Assembly: GCF_017814945.1 (NCBI RefSeq)
Contig: NZ_JAGIPX010000006.1
Coordinates: 1-64,000, forward strand
Reading direction: 5' to 3'
Origin: Paraburkholderia sp. LEh10
GTDB lineage: Bacteria > Pseudomonadota > Gammaproteobacteria > Burkholderiales > Burkholderiaceae
DNA: 64,000 nt
Shown here: positions 18,882-28,420 of the stretch, piece after piece
Layout of the letters: each line of letters opens with the position of its first letter
Numbering within the stretch: position 1 is the first letter of the stretch
Notes under the pieces: model-generated
Told to the model about the DNA's origin: nothing
Database searches by the model: none
Seen by the model: only the letters and a program-made list of their open reading frames with translations
Translations under genes and position numbers: made by a program

Positions 18882-20093
18882 TCACTTTGAAAAAAGAACG
18901 CCATCGGTCTGCATCGCATCGATCTCGGCAGCTCCGAAGCCCAGCGATTGCGCCACTTCCACGTTGTGCTGTCCGAGGTCGGGCCCGACCTGGCGAATCG
19001 TCGTGTCGCAGCCGGAAAACCGGAACGGCAGGTTCGGCAGGCGCAGGGTGCCGAAGCGCGGATGCTGCTGTTCAACCACCATGCCGCGCGCGATGATCTG
19101 CGGGTCGGCGAGCACTTCGTCGATGCGCTGCACCTTGGCGCAAGGCACGTCGACGCTGTCCAGCAGTTCGAGCACCTGCGCGACCGGCCGCGCCGCAACC
19201 CACGGCTTCACCACCGAGAGAATCTCCACGCGATTGGCGTTGCGCCCGCCGAGGGTGTGGAATCGCGCGTCGCTGCCAAAGCCAGCCGGCCCGCCTTGTG
19301 CCTCGACGAGCGCGGCGAAACGCTTCCACGCGTCGTCTACCTGCGCTGCGATGACGAGATCGCCGTCGGCGGCACGGAATACGCCATAGAGCGTCGACGT
19401 CGGCATGTCGTGACCCGTCTGTTCGGGCAGAACGCCTTGCATCGTGTAGCACTGCACCGCGTACTCGTGCATCGACACGAGGGTGTCGTAGAGCGCCATG
19501 TCGATGTGCTGGCCGCGGCCGCTCTTCTCGCGGCCCAGCAACGCGGCGTTCACTGCAGCGACCGCGTGAATGCCCGTGTACATGTCGCCGAGCGAGATGC
19601 GCATCAGCGGCGGCGGTGAACCGGGCTCGCCGATCATCTGCATGATGCCGCTCTTCGCTTCGGCGATCAGGCCGAAGCCCGCTCGATGCGCATCCGGCCC
19701 AGTATGTCCGTACGCCGAAATCGAGCAATACACGAGGCGTGGATTGCGCGCCGAGAGCGCTTCGTATCCGAGGCCGAGTTTGTCGAGCGCACCCGGGCGG
19801 TAGTTTTCGATGAATACGTCCGCCGAGTCGCACAGACGCTGCATGAAGTCCTTGCCGCGTGGATCTTTCATGTTGACGCTCACGCCGCGCTTGCCCATGT
19901 TGAGCTGCAGGAAGTAGGCGCTTTGCTGGTCGTCGAGCACGGTGGCGTGCTGGCGCCCGGCGTCGCCGCTGCCGGGGCGCTCGACCTTGATGACTTCGGC
20001 GCCGAGTGCCGCGAGACACCGCCCCACATAGGGGCCGGCGAGAAAGTGGCTGTAGTCGACGACGCGAATACCTTCGAGTGGACGGGCTTGCAT
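18882..20093 (-). CDS. Family III CoA transferase (CaiB/BaiF)
   Basis: 403 residues, typical length. The N-terminal GIRVVDYSHFLAGPYVGR, ENYRPGALDKLGLGYE and SISAYGHTGP blocks are hallmarks. The catalytic Asp that carries the acyl group is D170 (SLGDMYTG), the position used in formyl-CoA transferase. It probably moves CoA from a donor thioester to an organic acid. Its start shares one base with the MaoC stop (TGATG), so the two are translationally coupled. A CoA transferase followed by a MaoC hydratase is the arrangement of itaconate, mesaconate or citramalate pathways; the actual acid here is unknown. Confidence 0.88.
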   Translation of the reverse strand: MQARPLEGIRVVDYSHFLAGPYVGRCLAALGAEVIKVERPGSGDAGRQHATVLDDQQSAYFLQLNMGKRGVSVNMKDPRGKDFMQRLCDSADVFIENYRPGALDKLGLGYEALSARNPRLVYCSISAYGHTGPDAHRAGFGLIAEAKSGIMQMIGEPGSPPPLMRISLGDMYTGIHAVAAVNAALLGREKSGRGQHIDMALYDTLVSMHEYAVQCYTMQGVLPEQTGHDMPTSTLYGVFRAADGDLVIAAQVDDAWKRFAALVEAQGGPAGFGSDARFHTLGGRNANRVEILSVVKPWVAARPVAQVLELLDSVDVPCAKVQRIDEVLADPQIIARGMVVEQQHPRFGTLRLPNLPFRFSGCDTTIRQVGPDLGQHNVEVAQSLGFGAAEIDAMQTDGVLFSK

Positions 20094-20551
20094 CAGTACG
20101 CTCCCGGACGGCGCGGGACCATCAGGCGGTGTTCGCCGCGCTGGACGACCTGGCCGTCCTGATTGATCAGCTCGGACGGCAGCACGACAATGCCCCAGTC
20201 CGGACGGCTCTTGCTCGCACGCATCGCGCCCACGCGGAACTTCACGTGCAGTACATCATTGACCTTGATCGGCAGCAGGAAGTCCCATGTCCAGCCGAGC
20301 GACATGCCAGGCAGGAAGCGGTATTCGCTTTGCGTCTTGAGACCATCGGCAATCGACAGACCGAACAGACCGTGCGCGACGATAGAGCCGAAGTGGCTGG
20401 CGTTCGCGTATTCCTCGTCGACGTGCACCGGCGTGTGATCGCCCGTGAGGTCAGCGTAGGCCAGGATGCGCTCTTTCGTGACCGTATAGGTTGGACTCAC
20501 GCATTCGTCGCCTTCGCGGGCGTCGTCCCAGTATTTCTCGATGTTCGTCAT
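20093..20551 (-). CDS. MaoC-family hydratase/dehydratase
   Basis: 152 residues with a single hot-dog fold. The hydratase signature GDHTPVHVD contains the catalytic pair D38 and H43. The family adds or removes water from 2-enoyl-CoA thioesters or related branched acyl-CoAs. ATG at 20551 follows GGAGG and begins two bases after the VOC stop, so it is preferred over earlier starts. Coupled to the CoA transferase downstream, which would supply its CoA thioester. Mesaconyl-CoA hydratases and R-specific enoyl-CoA hydratases share this fold. Confidence 0.87.
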   Translation of the reverse strand: MTNIEKYWDDAREGDECVSPTYTVTKERILAYADLTGDHTPVHVDEEYANASHFGSIVAHGLFGLSIADGLKTQSEYRFLPGMSLGWTWDFLLPIKVNDVLHVKFRVGAMRASKSRPDWGIVVLPSELINQDGQVVQRGEHRLMVPRRPGAY

Positions 20552-20553
20552 GC

Positions 20554-20946
20554 TCACGCCTCCGAGCGTGGGTTGATTGCCAGCGCCTGCGCGACGCATG
20601 CGGCCGGTTTCGCCTGAATCAGTTCGACCGCGAGGCCGTCTGGCAGGCGCAGCCAGTTGCGTCCCTGCGGCATTTCGGTGACGCCAAAAGGCTGCGCGTC
20701 AGCGATCGCGGCCTCGAGGTCTTCGCACATCACGCCCAGATGCGCGAGCCGTCCTTCCGGGCCGTCGTAACGTGGATCGTGGATGAATTGCAGGCCGCCG
20801 AGCGTCCAGTACTGGCGAGGCGCTTCGCGCGTGCCGTCGACCTCGCGCATGGTCATGCCAAGGACCTCTTCGAAGAAGCGAACGTGCCACTGGATGTCCT
20901 TCACCCAGATCGCGACGTGCTCCAGATACGCTTTGGTGCCGCTCAT
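20554..20946 (-). CDS. VOC-family (glyoxalase-fold) protein
   Basis: 130 residues, one VOC domain: LEHVAIWVKDIQWHVRFFEEVLGM at the N-terminus and AVELIQ near the C-terminus carry likely metal ligands (H10 and a C-terminal Glu). Single-domain VOC proteins include lactoylglutathione lyases, methylmalonyl-CoA epimerases and dioxygenases. Lying between a reductase and a MaoC hydratase, an epimerase or isomerase role is plausible. It overlaps the reductase stop by ATGA. Confidence 0.82.
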   Translation of the reverse strand: MSGTKAYLEHVAIWVKDIQWHVRFFEEVLGMTMREVDGTREAPRQYWTLGGLQFIHDPRYDGPEGRLAHLGVMCEDLEAAIADAQPFGVTEMPQGRNWLRLPDGLAVELIQAKPAACVAQALAINPRSEA

Positions 20947-21893
20947 GCCGTCACTCCTTCGCGTTGCCGGTCAGCCATCGCGCGCTCGATGCCCTTGATG
21001 CATGCGACGAGCGTCGAGTTGACGGGCGTCGGAACACCCAGCCGTTCACCCCAGCGCACGACCGCCCCGTTGATGAAGTCAATCTCCGTGACCGACCCTT
21101 TCTCCAGGCTCTGCAGCATCGAGGTCTTGAATGCGGGCGAGAGTCCTTCGGATGCGAGTGTCCAGGCCTGTTCCGCATTCGTCATCGACAGACTGACGCC
21201 GGCTGCCTTTGCAGCCGCCATCGCCTCGGCTACGGCTGCCAGCGCGGTCGCCTTGAGAACGGGTTCTTCGTAGAGTTGCCCGTAGGTGAGCCGCGTAATG
21301 CCCGTCAGCGCGCCCGTCGCGACATTGATCAGCAACTTGTCCCACATCGTGCCGAGGATGTTGTCGCTAACCGTGGTCGCGAGGCCCGCCGCATTGAACG
21401 CATCGGCGATGGACTGCACCCGGTCGGTGAGCTGGCCATCCAGCTCGCCGATGTAGGTGAACTTTCCGGTCACACCGCGCTGGATATGGCCTGGCGCCCG
21501 CAGCACCCCGCCGACATAGGTCTTGCCGGCGAGCACACGCTCACGGCCCACGATGTCGCTTAGCACGTCTTCGTGGCCGAGGCCGTTCTGCAACGACAGC
21601 ACGAGGGTGCCGGGTCCGATGAGATCGAGCGCGCCGCGCATCGCCGAATCCGTGTGAAACGACTTGACCAGCACGACGACCAGATCCACCGCCCCGACTT
21701 CAGCGGCGTGCGTCGCCGCGCGGACGGCGACGCGGTGGGAACCGTCGGCATCGTCGACTCGCAGGCCGTCGCGACGCATCGTCTCGACGTGTGCAGCCGA
21801 CCGGTCGATCAGCCAGGTCTCGTGGCCACCTTGAGTCAGTGTGGAACCGATGGCGCAGCCCAGCGCACCGGCCCCCAGAATTGCGATCTTCAT
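20943..21893 (-). CDS. Ketopantoate reductase (ApbA/PanE) family protein
   Basis: 316 residues. N-terminal Rossmann motif GAGALGCAIG (residues 7-16), VVLVKSFHTDSA loop, QNGLG and the MWDKLLINVA segment with the conserved Lys. The family reduces 2-oxo acids such as ketopantoate with NADPH, but many members in catabolic operons act on other 2-oxo/2-hydroxy acids. ATG at 21893 is five bases after GGAGA; the longer frame upstream is non-homologous. First gene of the six-gene operon, divergent from a LysR gene. Confidence 0.85.
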   Translation of the reverse strand: MKIAILGAGALGCAIGSTLTQGGHETWLIDRSAAHVETMRRDGLRVDDADGSHRVAVRAATHAAEVGAVDLVVVLVKSFHTDSAMRGALDLIGPGTLVLSLQNGLGHEDVLSDIVGRERVLAGKTYVGGVLRAPGHIQRGVTGKFTYIGELDGQLTDRVQSIADAFNAAGLATTVSDNILGTMWDKLLINVATGALTGITRLTYGQLYEEPVLKATALAAVAEAMAAAKAAGVSLSMTNAEQAWTLASEGLSPAFKTSMLQSLEKGSVTEIDFINGAVVRWGERLGVPTPVNSTLVACIKGIERAMADRQREGVTA

Positions 21894-21910
21894 TGGCGTC
21901 TCCAGTCGGT

Positions 21911-21938
21911 CAGGGTGAGCGCTTTTGCGCTTACCCTG
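21911..21938 (-). promoter_or_regulatory. 12-bp stem-loop in the leader of the PanE-AroQ operon
   Basis: CAGGGTGAGCGC, loop TTTT, GCGCTTACCCTG: eleven Watson-Crick pairs and one G-T pair. It lies 17-45 bases upstream of the first start codon, next to the ribosome site. It could be an RNA hairpin in the leader or a protein operator; there is no direct evidence for either. Confidence 0.45.
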
Positions 21939-22017
21939 GCCCCATGCAAAGTCGATGGGTTGACGCAACGATAGAAGTCGCCGCTCATCATGGCAATGCA
22001 ATGACTACAATGACCTC

Positions 22018-22032
22018 ATTGCGTAACGTAAT
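22018..22032. promoter_or_regulatory. Near-palindromic candidate LysR box
   Basis: ATTGCG-TAA-CGTAAT, one mismatch from a perfect palindrome, directly before the LysR start codon and between the divergent genes. Position and AT-rich dyad are typical of an autoregulated LysR operator. If the true start is at 22001 the site would be inside the gene, so the call depends on the start chosen. Confidence 0.35.
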
Positions 22033-22033
22033 A

Positions 22034-22945
22034 ATGGCCATGATCCCGACCGAACTGCCCGATCTGAAGCTGTTGCAGCTTTTCGACCTGCTGTATGACG
22101 TCCGCAGCGTGACCCGCGTGGCGGAGCAACTTGGACAAAGCCAGCCGACCGTCAGCATCTGGCTGGGGCGGCTGCGCGAATTCCTTCAGGACCCGCTGTT
22201 CATCCGCACGCCCGGCGGCATGGCGCCGACGCCGCAGGCGGACGCGCTGATCGGGCCTTGCCGCGAGATTCTCGAGTCGCTGCGGCGCTTCGCGGCGTGG
22301 GAAATCGCGTTCGATCCCGCTACCGCAAAGCGCCGGTTTCGCATTTGCATGACGGATGCGAGTCACATCACGCTGCTTCCCCGCATGCTGGCGCACATAC
22401 GCGCACAGGCGCCCGGCATTCGTCTGGAGGCGGCGACGATAGATGGCAACACGGAGCGGGCGCTCGAATCCGGTGAGGCCGATCTGGCGATCGGCCATGT
22501 GCCGTGGCTAGGCGGCGGCATTTACCAGCAGCAGTTGTACACACAGGACTGGGTGTGTCTGGCGAATCCGCATCATCCGCGTGTGCGTGCCCGGTTCGGC
22601 GTGAAGCAGTACCGCGCAGAAGGGCATGTCGCGATTACGGCGGGGACAGGCGCCCAGCTGCTGGAGCAGGCGCTCTTGCGGGAACAGATTCAGCGAGACG
22701 TCGTGCTGGAGTTGCCGGGATTCCTGGGGCTCGGTGCAATTATCCGGACGACCGACCTGATTGCTACACTGCCGCGACACATCGGTCAGACGCTCGCTCA
22801 GGTCAATGACCTGTCGGTTCATCCGTGTCCGTTTCCCGTGGACGGCTTTGCCGTGCGGCAGCATTGGCACGCCAGGTATCACCACGAAGCGGGCAATCGG
22901 TGGCTGCGTGAGACAGTGGTGCAGTTGTTTGGTGGCGCGCGTTGA
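22034..22945 (+). CDS. LysR-family transcriptional regulator
   Basis: 303 residues from ATG at 22034. The helix-turn-helix begins LPDLKLLQLFDLLYDVRSV, the NodD/LinR/PnpR branch pattern, followed by an effector domain with FRICMTDASHITLLP. Start choice is open: ATG at 22001, 22010, 22034 or 22040, none with a strong ribosome site. Homology begins near 22049. Divergent from the PanE-AroQ operon and therefore its probable activator. Confidence 0.85.
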   Translation: MAMIPTELPDLKLLQLFDLLYDVRSVTRVAEQLGQSQPTVSIWLGRLREFLQDPLFIRTPGGMAPTPQADALIGPCREILESLRRFAAWEIAFDPATAKRRFRICMTDASHITLLPRMLAHIRAQAPGIRLEAATIDGNTERALESGEADLAIGHVPWLGGGIYQQQLYTQDWVCLANPHHPRVRARFGVKQYRAEGHVAITAGTGAQLLEQALLREQIQRDVVLELPGFLGLGAIIRTTDLIATLPRHIGQTLAQVNDLSVHPCPFPVDGFAVRQHWHARYHHEAGNRWLRETVVQLFGGAR

Positions 22946-23117
22946 ACGTTTGCGCATGGCTTTCGCAAAGGAATCTTTAAATGAAGGCTTCAATCCTGTG
23001 TAGGCGTCGGTTCACGATTAATATCAGGCCGGGATGGTCCACGGGTCAGTCGGTTCCGAGCGCGATCAGATTGGATAAACGATTTTAAAAACAAAATAAA
23101 CTTGCCGGAGTTGCACT

Positions 23118-23357
23118 ATGAGGGTCGCCGTTGCAGGAATTGGATTCCGTTCGAAAGACATTGATCAGGCTATCGACGAACTCTTGTCTACGCTCTTCGA
23201 GCGCCCGTGCCGGAGATTGCGCAGCCGAACCCCCATGCTTTATGAGGCGTTGGTGAAGAGTTCCAGCTTGCGGCGAAAGTCCTTTCACCGCGGCGAAGAT
23301 ATCTGCCGGCAAGTCCTGCAACTATGCGCGCCCCGTTTCCGTAACCGCCTACTCTGA
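23118..23357 (+). pseudogene. Possible CobE/CbiG-like N-terminal fragment
   Basis: The first 29 residues (MRVAVAGIGFRSKDIDQAI and on) resemble the start of CobE/CbiG C-terminal-domain proteins of cobalamin synthesis, which open with a V-x-GIG-x-R motif. After that the sequence becomes Arg/Ser-rich and family similarity is lost, as if frameshifted. A good ribosome site (GGAG, eight bases) precedes ATG. No other cob genes are nearby. It ends seven bases before tcuR, so its translation could assist tcuR, which lacks its own ribosome site. Similarity is weak and rests on a short segment. Confidence 0.3.
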
Positions 23358-23364
23358 ACGTTCC

Positions 23365-24285
23365 ATGGAACTCCGACAGTTACGATATTTCGTCAGCGTC
23401 GTCGAACACGGCAGCATGGGTAAGGCAGCGCTTGAGCTGGGCGTCGTGACGTCCGCCCTTAGCCAGCAGATCAGCAGGCTGGAGAGCGAGCTCTCGACGC
23501 GCCTGCTGCAGCGAACCTCGAGCGGGGTCGTCCCTACCGATGCAGGTCTTGCATTCTGGCGTCAGGCGCAACTTGCACTTCGCCACATCGACGATGCAGC
23601 CCTCGCCGCGCGTCAGGCTCGCCTTTCGGGCCATGTCAGCGTAGGTCTCGCACCGAGCACGACAGGGGTGCTCGGTCTCGCGTTCATGCAAGCGATGCGC
23701 GAGCGCTATCCGGATGTACGGCTGCGTATGGTCGAAAGCCTCTCCGGCTATCTGGGCGCGATGCTCGGCGCGCGGCAAATCGATCTGGCGATCCTGTTCC
23801 GTGAAGAACCCGCGCAACGCTGGAGCGTCATCCCTTTGCTGGACGAACGCCTGTTCGTAATCGGCGCTTCGACACTGCCCGGCATGCTCACGCAATCTCG
23901 GACATCAATCGCAAAACTGGCCGCTCTTCCCCTGATCCTGCCTAGCGGATCGCATGGCCTTCGGGCATTGCTCGACGCCGCATTCAAGCGCGCGGGCTAC
24001 GTCCCTTGTATCGCCGCCGAGGTCGATGGTCTCGCCATGCTCATGGACGCCGTGCGCGGTGGGCTCGGCGCGACGATCCAGCCGGGAGCGGCGCTCGCAC
24101 GCGCGGAGAATGCGTCCCTGGCGAGCGTCCCGCTCGTCGAGGCATACGCGACGAGGCCGAACCTGATTGCGAGCGTCTCGGACGACGAACTGTCGCCCGC
24201 AGGGCTTGCCGCACGGGTCGTGCTGGCCGACGTTGCACGCGACACCGTCAACGCGGGCCGCTGGCCCGGCGCCACGCTGCGTTAA
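23365..24285 (+). CDS. tcuR: LysR-family regulator, TcuR-like
   Basis: 306 residues. Helix-turn-helix MELRQLRYFVSVVEHGSMGKAALELGV, then an effector domain of the Nac/CynR/TcuR branch (VGLAPSTTGVLG, GLGATIQPGAAL). It is immediately upstream of tcuABC on the same strand. In Salmonella TcuR activates tcuABC in response to tricarballylate. The symbol is given from position and branch; effector specificity cannot be read from sequence. Confidence 0.75.
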   Translation: MELRQLRYFVSVVEHGSMGKAALELGVVTSALSQQISRLESELSTRLLQRTSSGVVPTDAGLAFWRQAQLALRHIDDAALAARQARLSGHVSVGLAPSTTGVLGLAFMQAMRERYPDVRLRMVESLSGYLGAMLGARQIDLAILFREEPAQRWSVIPLLDERLFVIGASTLPGMLTQSRTSIAKLAALPLILPSGSHGLRALLDAAFKRAGYVPCIAAEVDGLAMLMDAVRGGLGATIQPGAALARAENASLASVPLVEAYATRPNLIASVSDDELSPAGLAARVVLADVARDTVNAGRWPGATLR

Positions 24286-24354
24286 TCCGCCCTTCACGAA
24301 AACTGAAGACCCCTTGCCGCCTCCATGATGGCGGCGCCGACCGCTGCTTCTTAT

Positions 24355-24376
24355 AGTTGTCTCAAAGGAGACAACT
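24355..24376 (+). promoter_or_regulatory. Hairpin enclosing the tcuA ribosome binding site
   Basis: AGTTGTCTC (24355-24363) and GAGACAACT (24368-24376) form a perfect 9-bp stem with an AAAG loop. The Shine-Dalgarno GGAG (24367-24370) lies at the loop-stem border, nine bases before the tcuA ATG at 24380. In RNA this would partly hide the ribosome site. It may alternatively be an operator dyad. Confidence 0.5.
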
Positions 24377-24379
24377 CAG

Positions 24380-25789
24380 ATGGTCGACGTTCTTGTAATC
24401 GGCGGAGGCAATGCCGCGCTGTGCGCGGCTTTGATGGCGCGAGAAGCCGGCGCCTCGGTCCTGCTTCTCGAATCGGCGCCGCGCGAATGGCGCGGCGGAA
24501 ACTCCCAGCACACCCGCAATCTGCGCTGCATGCACGACGCGCCGCAAGACGTGCTGGTCGACGCTTATCCCGAAGAGGAATATTGGCAAGACCTGCTCAA
24601 GGTGACCGGCGGCATCACGAATGAGGCGCTTGCGCGGCTCGTGATCCGGGCGTCGTCGACATGCCGTCCGTGGATGTACAAGCACGGCGTGCGCTTTCAG
24701 CCGCCGCTTTCTGGCGCGCTGCACGTCGCGCGGACCAACGCGTTCTTCATGGGCGGCGGCAAGGCGCTCGTGAACGCTTACTACCGCAGCGCCGAAGCGC
24801 TCGGGGTGCAGATCCGCTACGACACGCCTGTCGACGCAGTCGAACTCGATGCAGACCGATTCATCGCCGCGCGCAGCGGCAGGCAACGCTTCGAGGCGCG
24901 CGCCTGCGTGCTTGCGGCCGGCGGATTCGAATCGAATCGCGAATGGCTGCGAGAAGCGTGGGGACAAAACGAACGCGGCGAATGGCCCGCCGACAACTTT
25001 CTCATTCGTGGCACGCGCTTCAATCAGGGCGTGCTCCTCAAGCACATGATCGACTCGGGCGCGGATGCGATTGGCGATCCGTCGCAGTCGCACTGCGTCG
25101 CCATCGACGCCCGTGCGCCGCTCTACGATGGCGGCATCTGCACGCGTATCGACTGCGTGTCGCTTGGCGTCGTCGTGAATCGCGACGCGCGCCGTTTTTA
25201 CGACGAAGGCGAAGACTTCTGGCCGAAGCGCTATGCGATCTGGGGACGGCTCGTCGCACAACAGCCGGGCCAGATCGGCTACTCGATCATCGACGCGAAG
25301 GCGATCGGTCGTTTCATGCCTCCCGTCTTCCCGGGCACGAAAGCCGACTCGCTGCACGAACTGGCACGTCAACTGCAGCTGCCCGAAGCGACTTTCGTCG
25401 AGACGATTCGCGCCTACAACGCCGCGTGCCGCGCCGGCACCTTTGATCACACGGCGCTCGACGACTGCCGCACCGATGGCCTCACGCCAGCGAAAACCCA
25501 CTGGGCGCGGCCGATCGATACCCCTCCCTTTTTCGGCTATGCATTGCGGCCGGGCATCACGTTCACATACCTGGGACTCAAGGTGAATAACCACGCCCAG
25601 GTGCACTTCGGCGGACGCCCAAGTGAAAACCTTTTCGTAGCGGGAGAAATGATGGCCGGCAACGTGCTCGGCAAGGGTTATACGGCGGGCGTCGGCATGT
25701 CGATCGGCACCGCATTCGGACGCATTGCCGGTACACAGGCCGCGATGGCCGCCACTCATCACACTGGAGTTCAACGTGCAGAAGCTTGA
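24380..25789 (+). CDS. tcuA: FAD-dependent tricarballylate dehydrogenase
   Basis: 469 residues of the fumarate reductase/succinate dehydrogenase flavoprotein family. FAD-binding motif [14 protein letters not shown] at residues 4-17, [12 protein letters not shown], and C-terminal [22 protein letters not shown], all typical of TcuA/CobZ. It oxidises tricarballylate to cis-aconitate in the cytoplasm, passing electrons to TcuB. Its 3' end overlaps tcuB by 14 bases. Upstream lies a ribosome-site hairpin. Assignment is strengthened by the adjacent tcuB and tcuC. Confidence 0.9.
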   Translation: MVDVLVIGGGNAALCAALMAREAGASVLLLESAPREWRGGNSQHTRNLRCMHDAPQDVLVDAYPEEEYWQDLLKVTGGITNEALARLVIRASSTCRPWMYKHGVRFQPPLSGALHVARTNAFFMGGGKALVNAYYRSAEALGVQIRYDTPVDAVELDADRFIAARSGRQRFEARACVLAAGGFESNREWLREAWGQNERGEWPADNFLIRGTRFNQGVLLKHMIDSGADAIGDPSQSHCVAIDARAPLYDGGICTRIDCVSLGVVVNRDARRFYDEGEDFWPKRYAIWGRLVAQQPGQIGYSIIDAKAIGRFMPPVFPGTKADSLHELARQLQLPEATFVETIRAYNAACRAGTFDHTALDDCRTDGLTPAKTHWARPIDTPPFFGYALRPGITFTYLGLKVNNHAQVHFGGRPSENLFVAGEMMAGNVLGKGYTAGVGMSIGTAFGRIAGTQAAMAATHHTGVQRAEA

Positions 25790-26990
25790 AGCACTTGCCC
25801 GCGAGGCGCGGGAACTTGCCTCGCCTTCCGTCGCCGCTCGCCACACCGCTACGGCCGAGTCCGCGACGTCGATAATCCGCGTGCTCCCTCTTACGCAGAA
25901 TGAAACTGAAGTCGCACGGCAGATGCAGATCTGCAATGCATGCCGTTACTGCGAAGGATTCTGCGCGGTCTTTCCCGCGATGACTCGGCGCCTCGAATTC
26001 TCCAAGGCGGACGTCAACTACCTCGCCAACCTGTGCCACAACTGCGGCGCGTGCTATCACGCATGCCAGTACGCGCCGCCACATGAGTTCGCTGTGAACG
26101 TTCCGAGGGCGATGGCCAAAGTCCGCGCCGAAACCTATGCTGAATACGCGTGGCCCGCGCCGATGGGCGCGCTATACAAGCGCAATGGATTGACCGTCGG
26201 GCTTGCGCTCGCGATGGGACTCGCGCTCTTCTTGATACTCGGCATCGGGTTTAGGGACCAGTTATTCGCGGGCGCATTGGGCGGCAATTTCTACGCGGTT
26301 TTCCCTCATAACCTGCTCGCGGCGATGTTCGGCGCGGTCTTCGGCTTCGCGACGCTCGCGCTGGGCGTCGGCGTGTCGCGATTCTGGCGTGACGTGTCGG
26401 CGGGAACGGCCAGCACGCCAGCCATCGCCGAGGCCGCGAAGCACGCGCTCACCCTGACGTATCTCGACGGAGGTCATGGCGACGGCTGCAACGAGTCGAA
26501 CGATGCCTTCACGCTTGCGCGGCGGCGTTTCCATCATTTGACTTTCTACGGCTTCATGCTGTGCTTCGCGGCTACCGTGGTGGCCACCTTCTATCATTAT
26601 GCGCTCGACCTGCACGCGCCTTATCCGGTGCTAAGCCTGCCCGTGCTGCTCGGCACGACGGGCGGAATCGGCTTGCTCGTCGGACCGGCCGGCCTGCTCT
26701 GGCTCAACCTGCGTCGCGACCCCAACCGGGGCGATCCGAAGCAGCGTCCGATGGACCGCGGATTCATCGCGCTGCTGCTCCTGACCAGCGCCTCAGGCCT
26801 GGCGCTCCTTGCGTGGCGCGATACCGCCGCGATGGCCTCGCTGCTGGCCCTCCACCTCGGCGTCGTGATGGCGCTCTTCGCGACGCTGCCTTACGGCAAA
26901 TTCGCCCACGGGATCTATCGCTGTGCGGCGCTTCTCAAGTCATCAATCGAAAAGCGGCAGGTCAGCCGCCTGCAAGCCGGCTCGGATTGA
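25776..26990 (+). CDS. tcuB: Tricarballylate utilisation 4Fe-4S membrane protein
   Basis: 404 residues from GTG at 25776, six bases after GGAG and inside the end of tcuA. Two ferredoxin-type clusters are clear: C53, C56, C59, C63 ([11 protein letters not shown]) and C87, C90, C93, C97 ([11 protein letters not shown]). They are followed by about six hydrophobic segments with several membrane His residues that could bind heme. TcuB/CitB reoxidises the TcuA flavin and passes electrons to the quinone pool. A longer frame opens at 25725, but it lacks homology before this GTG. Confidence 0.9.
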   Translation: MQKLEALAREARELASPSVAARHTATAESATSIIRVLPLTQNETEVARQMQICNACRYCEGFCAVFPAMTRRLEFSKADVNYLANLCHNCGACYHACQYAPPHEFAVNVPRAMAKVRAETYAEYAWPAPMGALYKRNGLTVGLALAMGLALFLILGIGFRDQLFAGALGGNFYAVFPHNLLAAMFGAVFGFATLALGVGVSRFWRDVSAGTASTPAIAEAAKHALTLTYLDGGHGDGCNESNDAFTLARRRFHHLTFYGFMLCFAATVVATFYHYALDLHAPYPVLSLPVLLGTTGGIGLLVGPAGLLWLNLRRDPNRGDPKQRPMDRGFIALLLLTSASGLALLAWRDTAAMASLLALHLGVVMALFATLPYGKFAHGIYRCAALLKSSIEKRQVSRLQAGSD

Positions 26991-27058
26991 CAGCGGTCCT
27001 CACGGCAATACGTTCGATGGGTGGCCGCACTCGCACAACACATTCATGGAGACAACTC

Positions 27059-28375
27059 ATGCATCCTTCATCGCTCAACGCCGGGGATAACGCGCACGGT
27101 CGAACGTCGAAGACGGGCGCGGTCCTGCGCGTAACCAGCGGCAATTTTCTGGAACAGTTTGACTTCTTTCTCTTCGGCTTCTACGCGACCTCCATCTCGC
27201 GCATCTTCTTTCCGTCGACGAGCGAGTTCGCGTCGCTCATGCTCACGTTTGCGGTGTTCGGCGCGGGCTTCCTGATGCGTCCGCTCGGCGCGATCGTGCT
27301 GGGCGCGTACATCGACGAAGTGGGCCGCCGCAAAGGGCTGATCGTTACACTTTCAATCATGGCGAGCGGCACGATCCTGATCGCGTGCGTCCCCGGATAC
27401 GCGACGATTGGACTTCTCGCGCCTGCCCTCGTGCTGCTCGGGCGCCTGCTGCAAGGCTTTTCCGCAGGCGCCGAGCTAGGGGGCGTCTCTGTCTATCTCG
27501 CGGAGATGGCGACGCAGGGGCGCAAGGGCTTCTATACGAGCTGGCAATCCGCGAGCCAGCAGGTCGCAATCGTGGTCGCGGCTGCCCTCGGCTATCTGCT
27601 CAATCATCTGATGACAGCGAGCGAAATCGGCGCATGGGGATGGCGCATTCCGTTCTTCGTCGGTTGCGCGATCGTGCCGGTTATCTTCCTGCTGCGACGC
27701 ACGCTGCAAGAAACGGATGAATTCAAGGCGCGCGCTCATCATCCGCGCGCACGCGAAGTATTCGCCGCGATGCTGCAAAACTGGCGGACGGTGCTCGCCG
27801 GCATGCTGCTCGTCGCCATGACCACCACCACGTTCTACCTCATCACGGTCTACACGCCGACCTTCGGCAAAGCCGTTCTGAAGCTGACCACAGCGGACAG
27901 CCTGATCGTCACGCTCTGCGTGGGTCTCTCGAACTTCTTCTGGCTGCCCGTCGGAGGCACGCTCTCGGACCGCATCGGGCGCAAGCCGATTCTCATTGCC
28001 ATCACCGTGCTCGCCATCTGCACGTCGTATCCGGCGCTCTCCTGGCTGTCATCGGCGCCGAGCTTCGGCCGCATGCTCATTGTGCTGCTGTGGCTCTCGT
28101 TCTTCTTCGGCATGTACAACGGCGCGATGGTCGCCGCGCTCACTGAGGTCATGCCCGCCGAGGTCCGCGTGGCCGGCTTCTCACTCGCATTCAGTCTGGC
28201 CACGGCGGTTTTCGGCGGCTTCACGCCGGCCGTATCGACGTATCTCATCGAAATGACCGGCGACAAGGCTGCGCCCGGCTACTGGCTTAGTTTCGCCGCT
28301 GCATGCGGACTCGTCGCGACCCTCGCGCTGTATCGCCGGGGCGGCGCTGCCGAGCGGTCGGCATCGCTCGCCTGA
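27059..28375 (+). CDS. tcuC: MHS-family tricarballylate/citrate proton symporter
   Basis: 438 residues, twelve predicted membrane segments. Metabolite:H+ symporter hallmarks are [16 protein letters not shown] near the start, [11 protein letters not shown] in the 2-3 loop, [20 protein letters not shown] and [12 protein letters not shown] at 27059 follows GGAG. A 69-base gap after tcuB is consistent with one operon. It takes up tricarballylate (or citrate) with protons. A close paralog lies at 32980. Confidence 0.9.
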   Translation: MHPSSLNAGDNAHGRTSKTGAVLRVTSGNFLEQFDFFLFGFYATSISRIFFPSTSEFASLMLTFAVFGAGFLMRPLGAIVLGAYIDEVGRRKGLIVTLSIMASGTILIACVPGYATIGLLAPALVLLGRLLQGFSAGAELGGVSVYLAEMATQGRKGFYTSWQSASQQVAIVVAAALGYLLNHLMTASEIGAWGWRIPFFVGCAIVPVIFLLRRTLQETDEFKARAHHPRAREVFAAMLQNWRTVLAGMLLVAMTTTTFYLITVYTPTFGKAVLKLTTADSLIVTLCVGLSNFFWLPVGGTLSDRIGRKPILIAITVLAICTSYPALSWLSSAPSFGRMLIVLLWLSFFFGMYNGAMVAALTEVMPAEVRVAGFSLAFSLATAVFGGFTPAVSTYLIEMTGDKAAPGYWLSFAAACGLVATLALYRRGGAAERSASLA

Positions 28376-28420
28376 GCGTTTCCCTCGCTTCTGCACCACC
28401 GCGCTGCCTCCCATTCCGGC

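Noticed and set aside
24362..25936. 524-codon open frame on the minus strand opposite tcuA
   Set aside because: Arg/Ala/His-rich with no family similarity; a high-GC antisense shadow of a clearly conserved gene.
26561..27058. Long N-terminal extension of tcuC in the same frame
   Set aside because: It overlaps tcuB out of frame, and symporter homology plus the ribosome site start at 27059.
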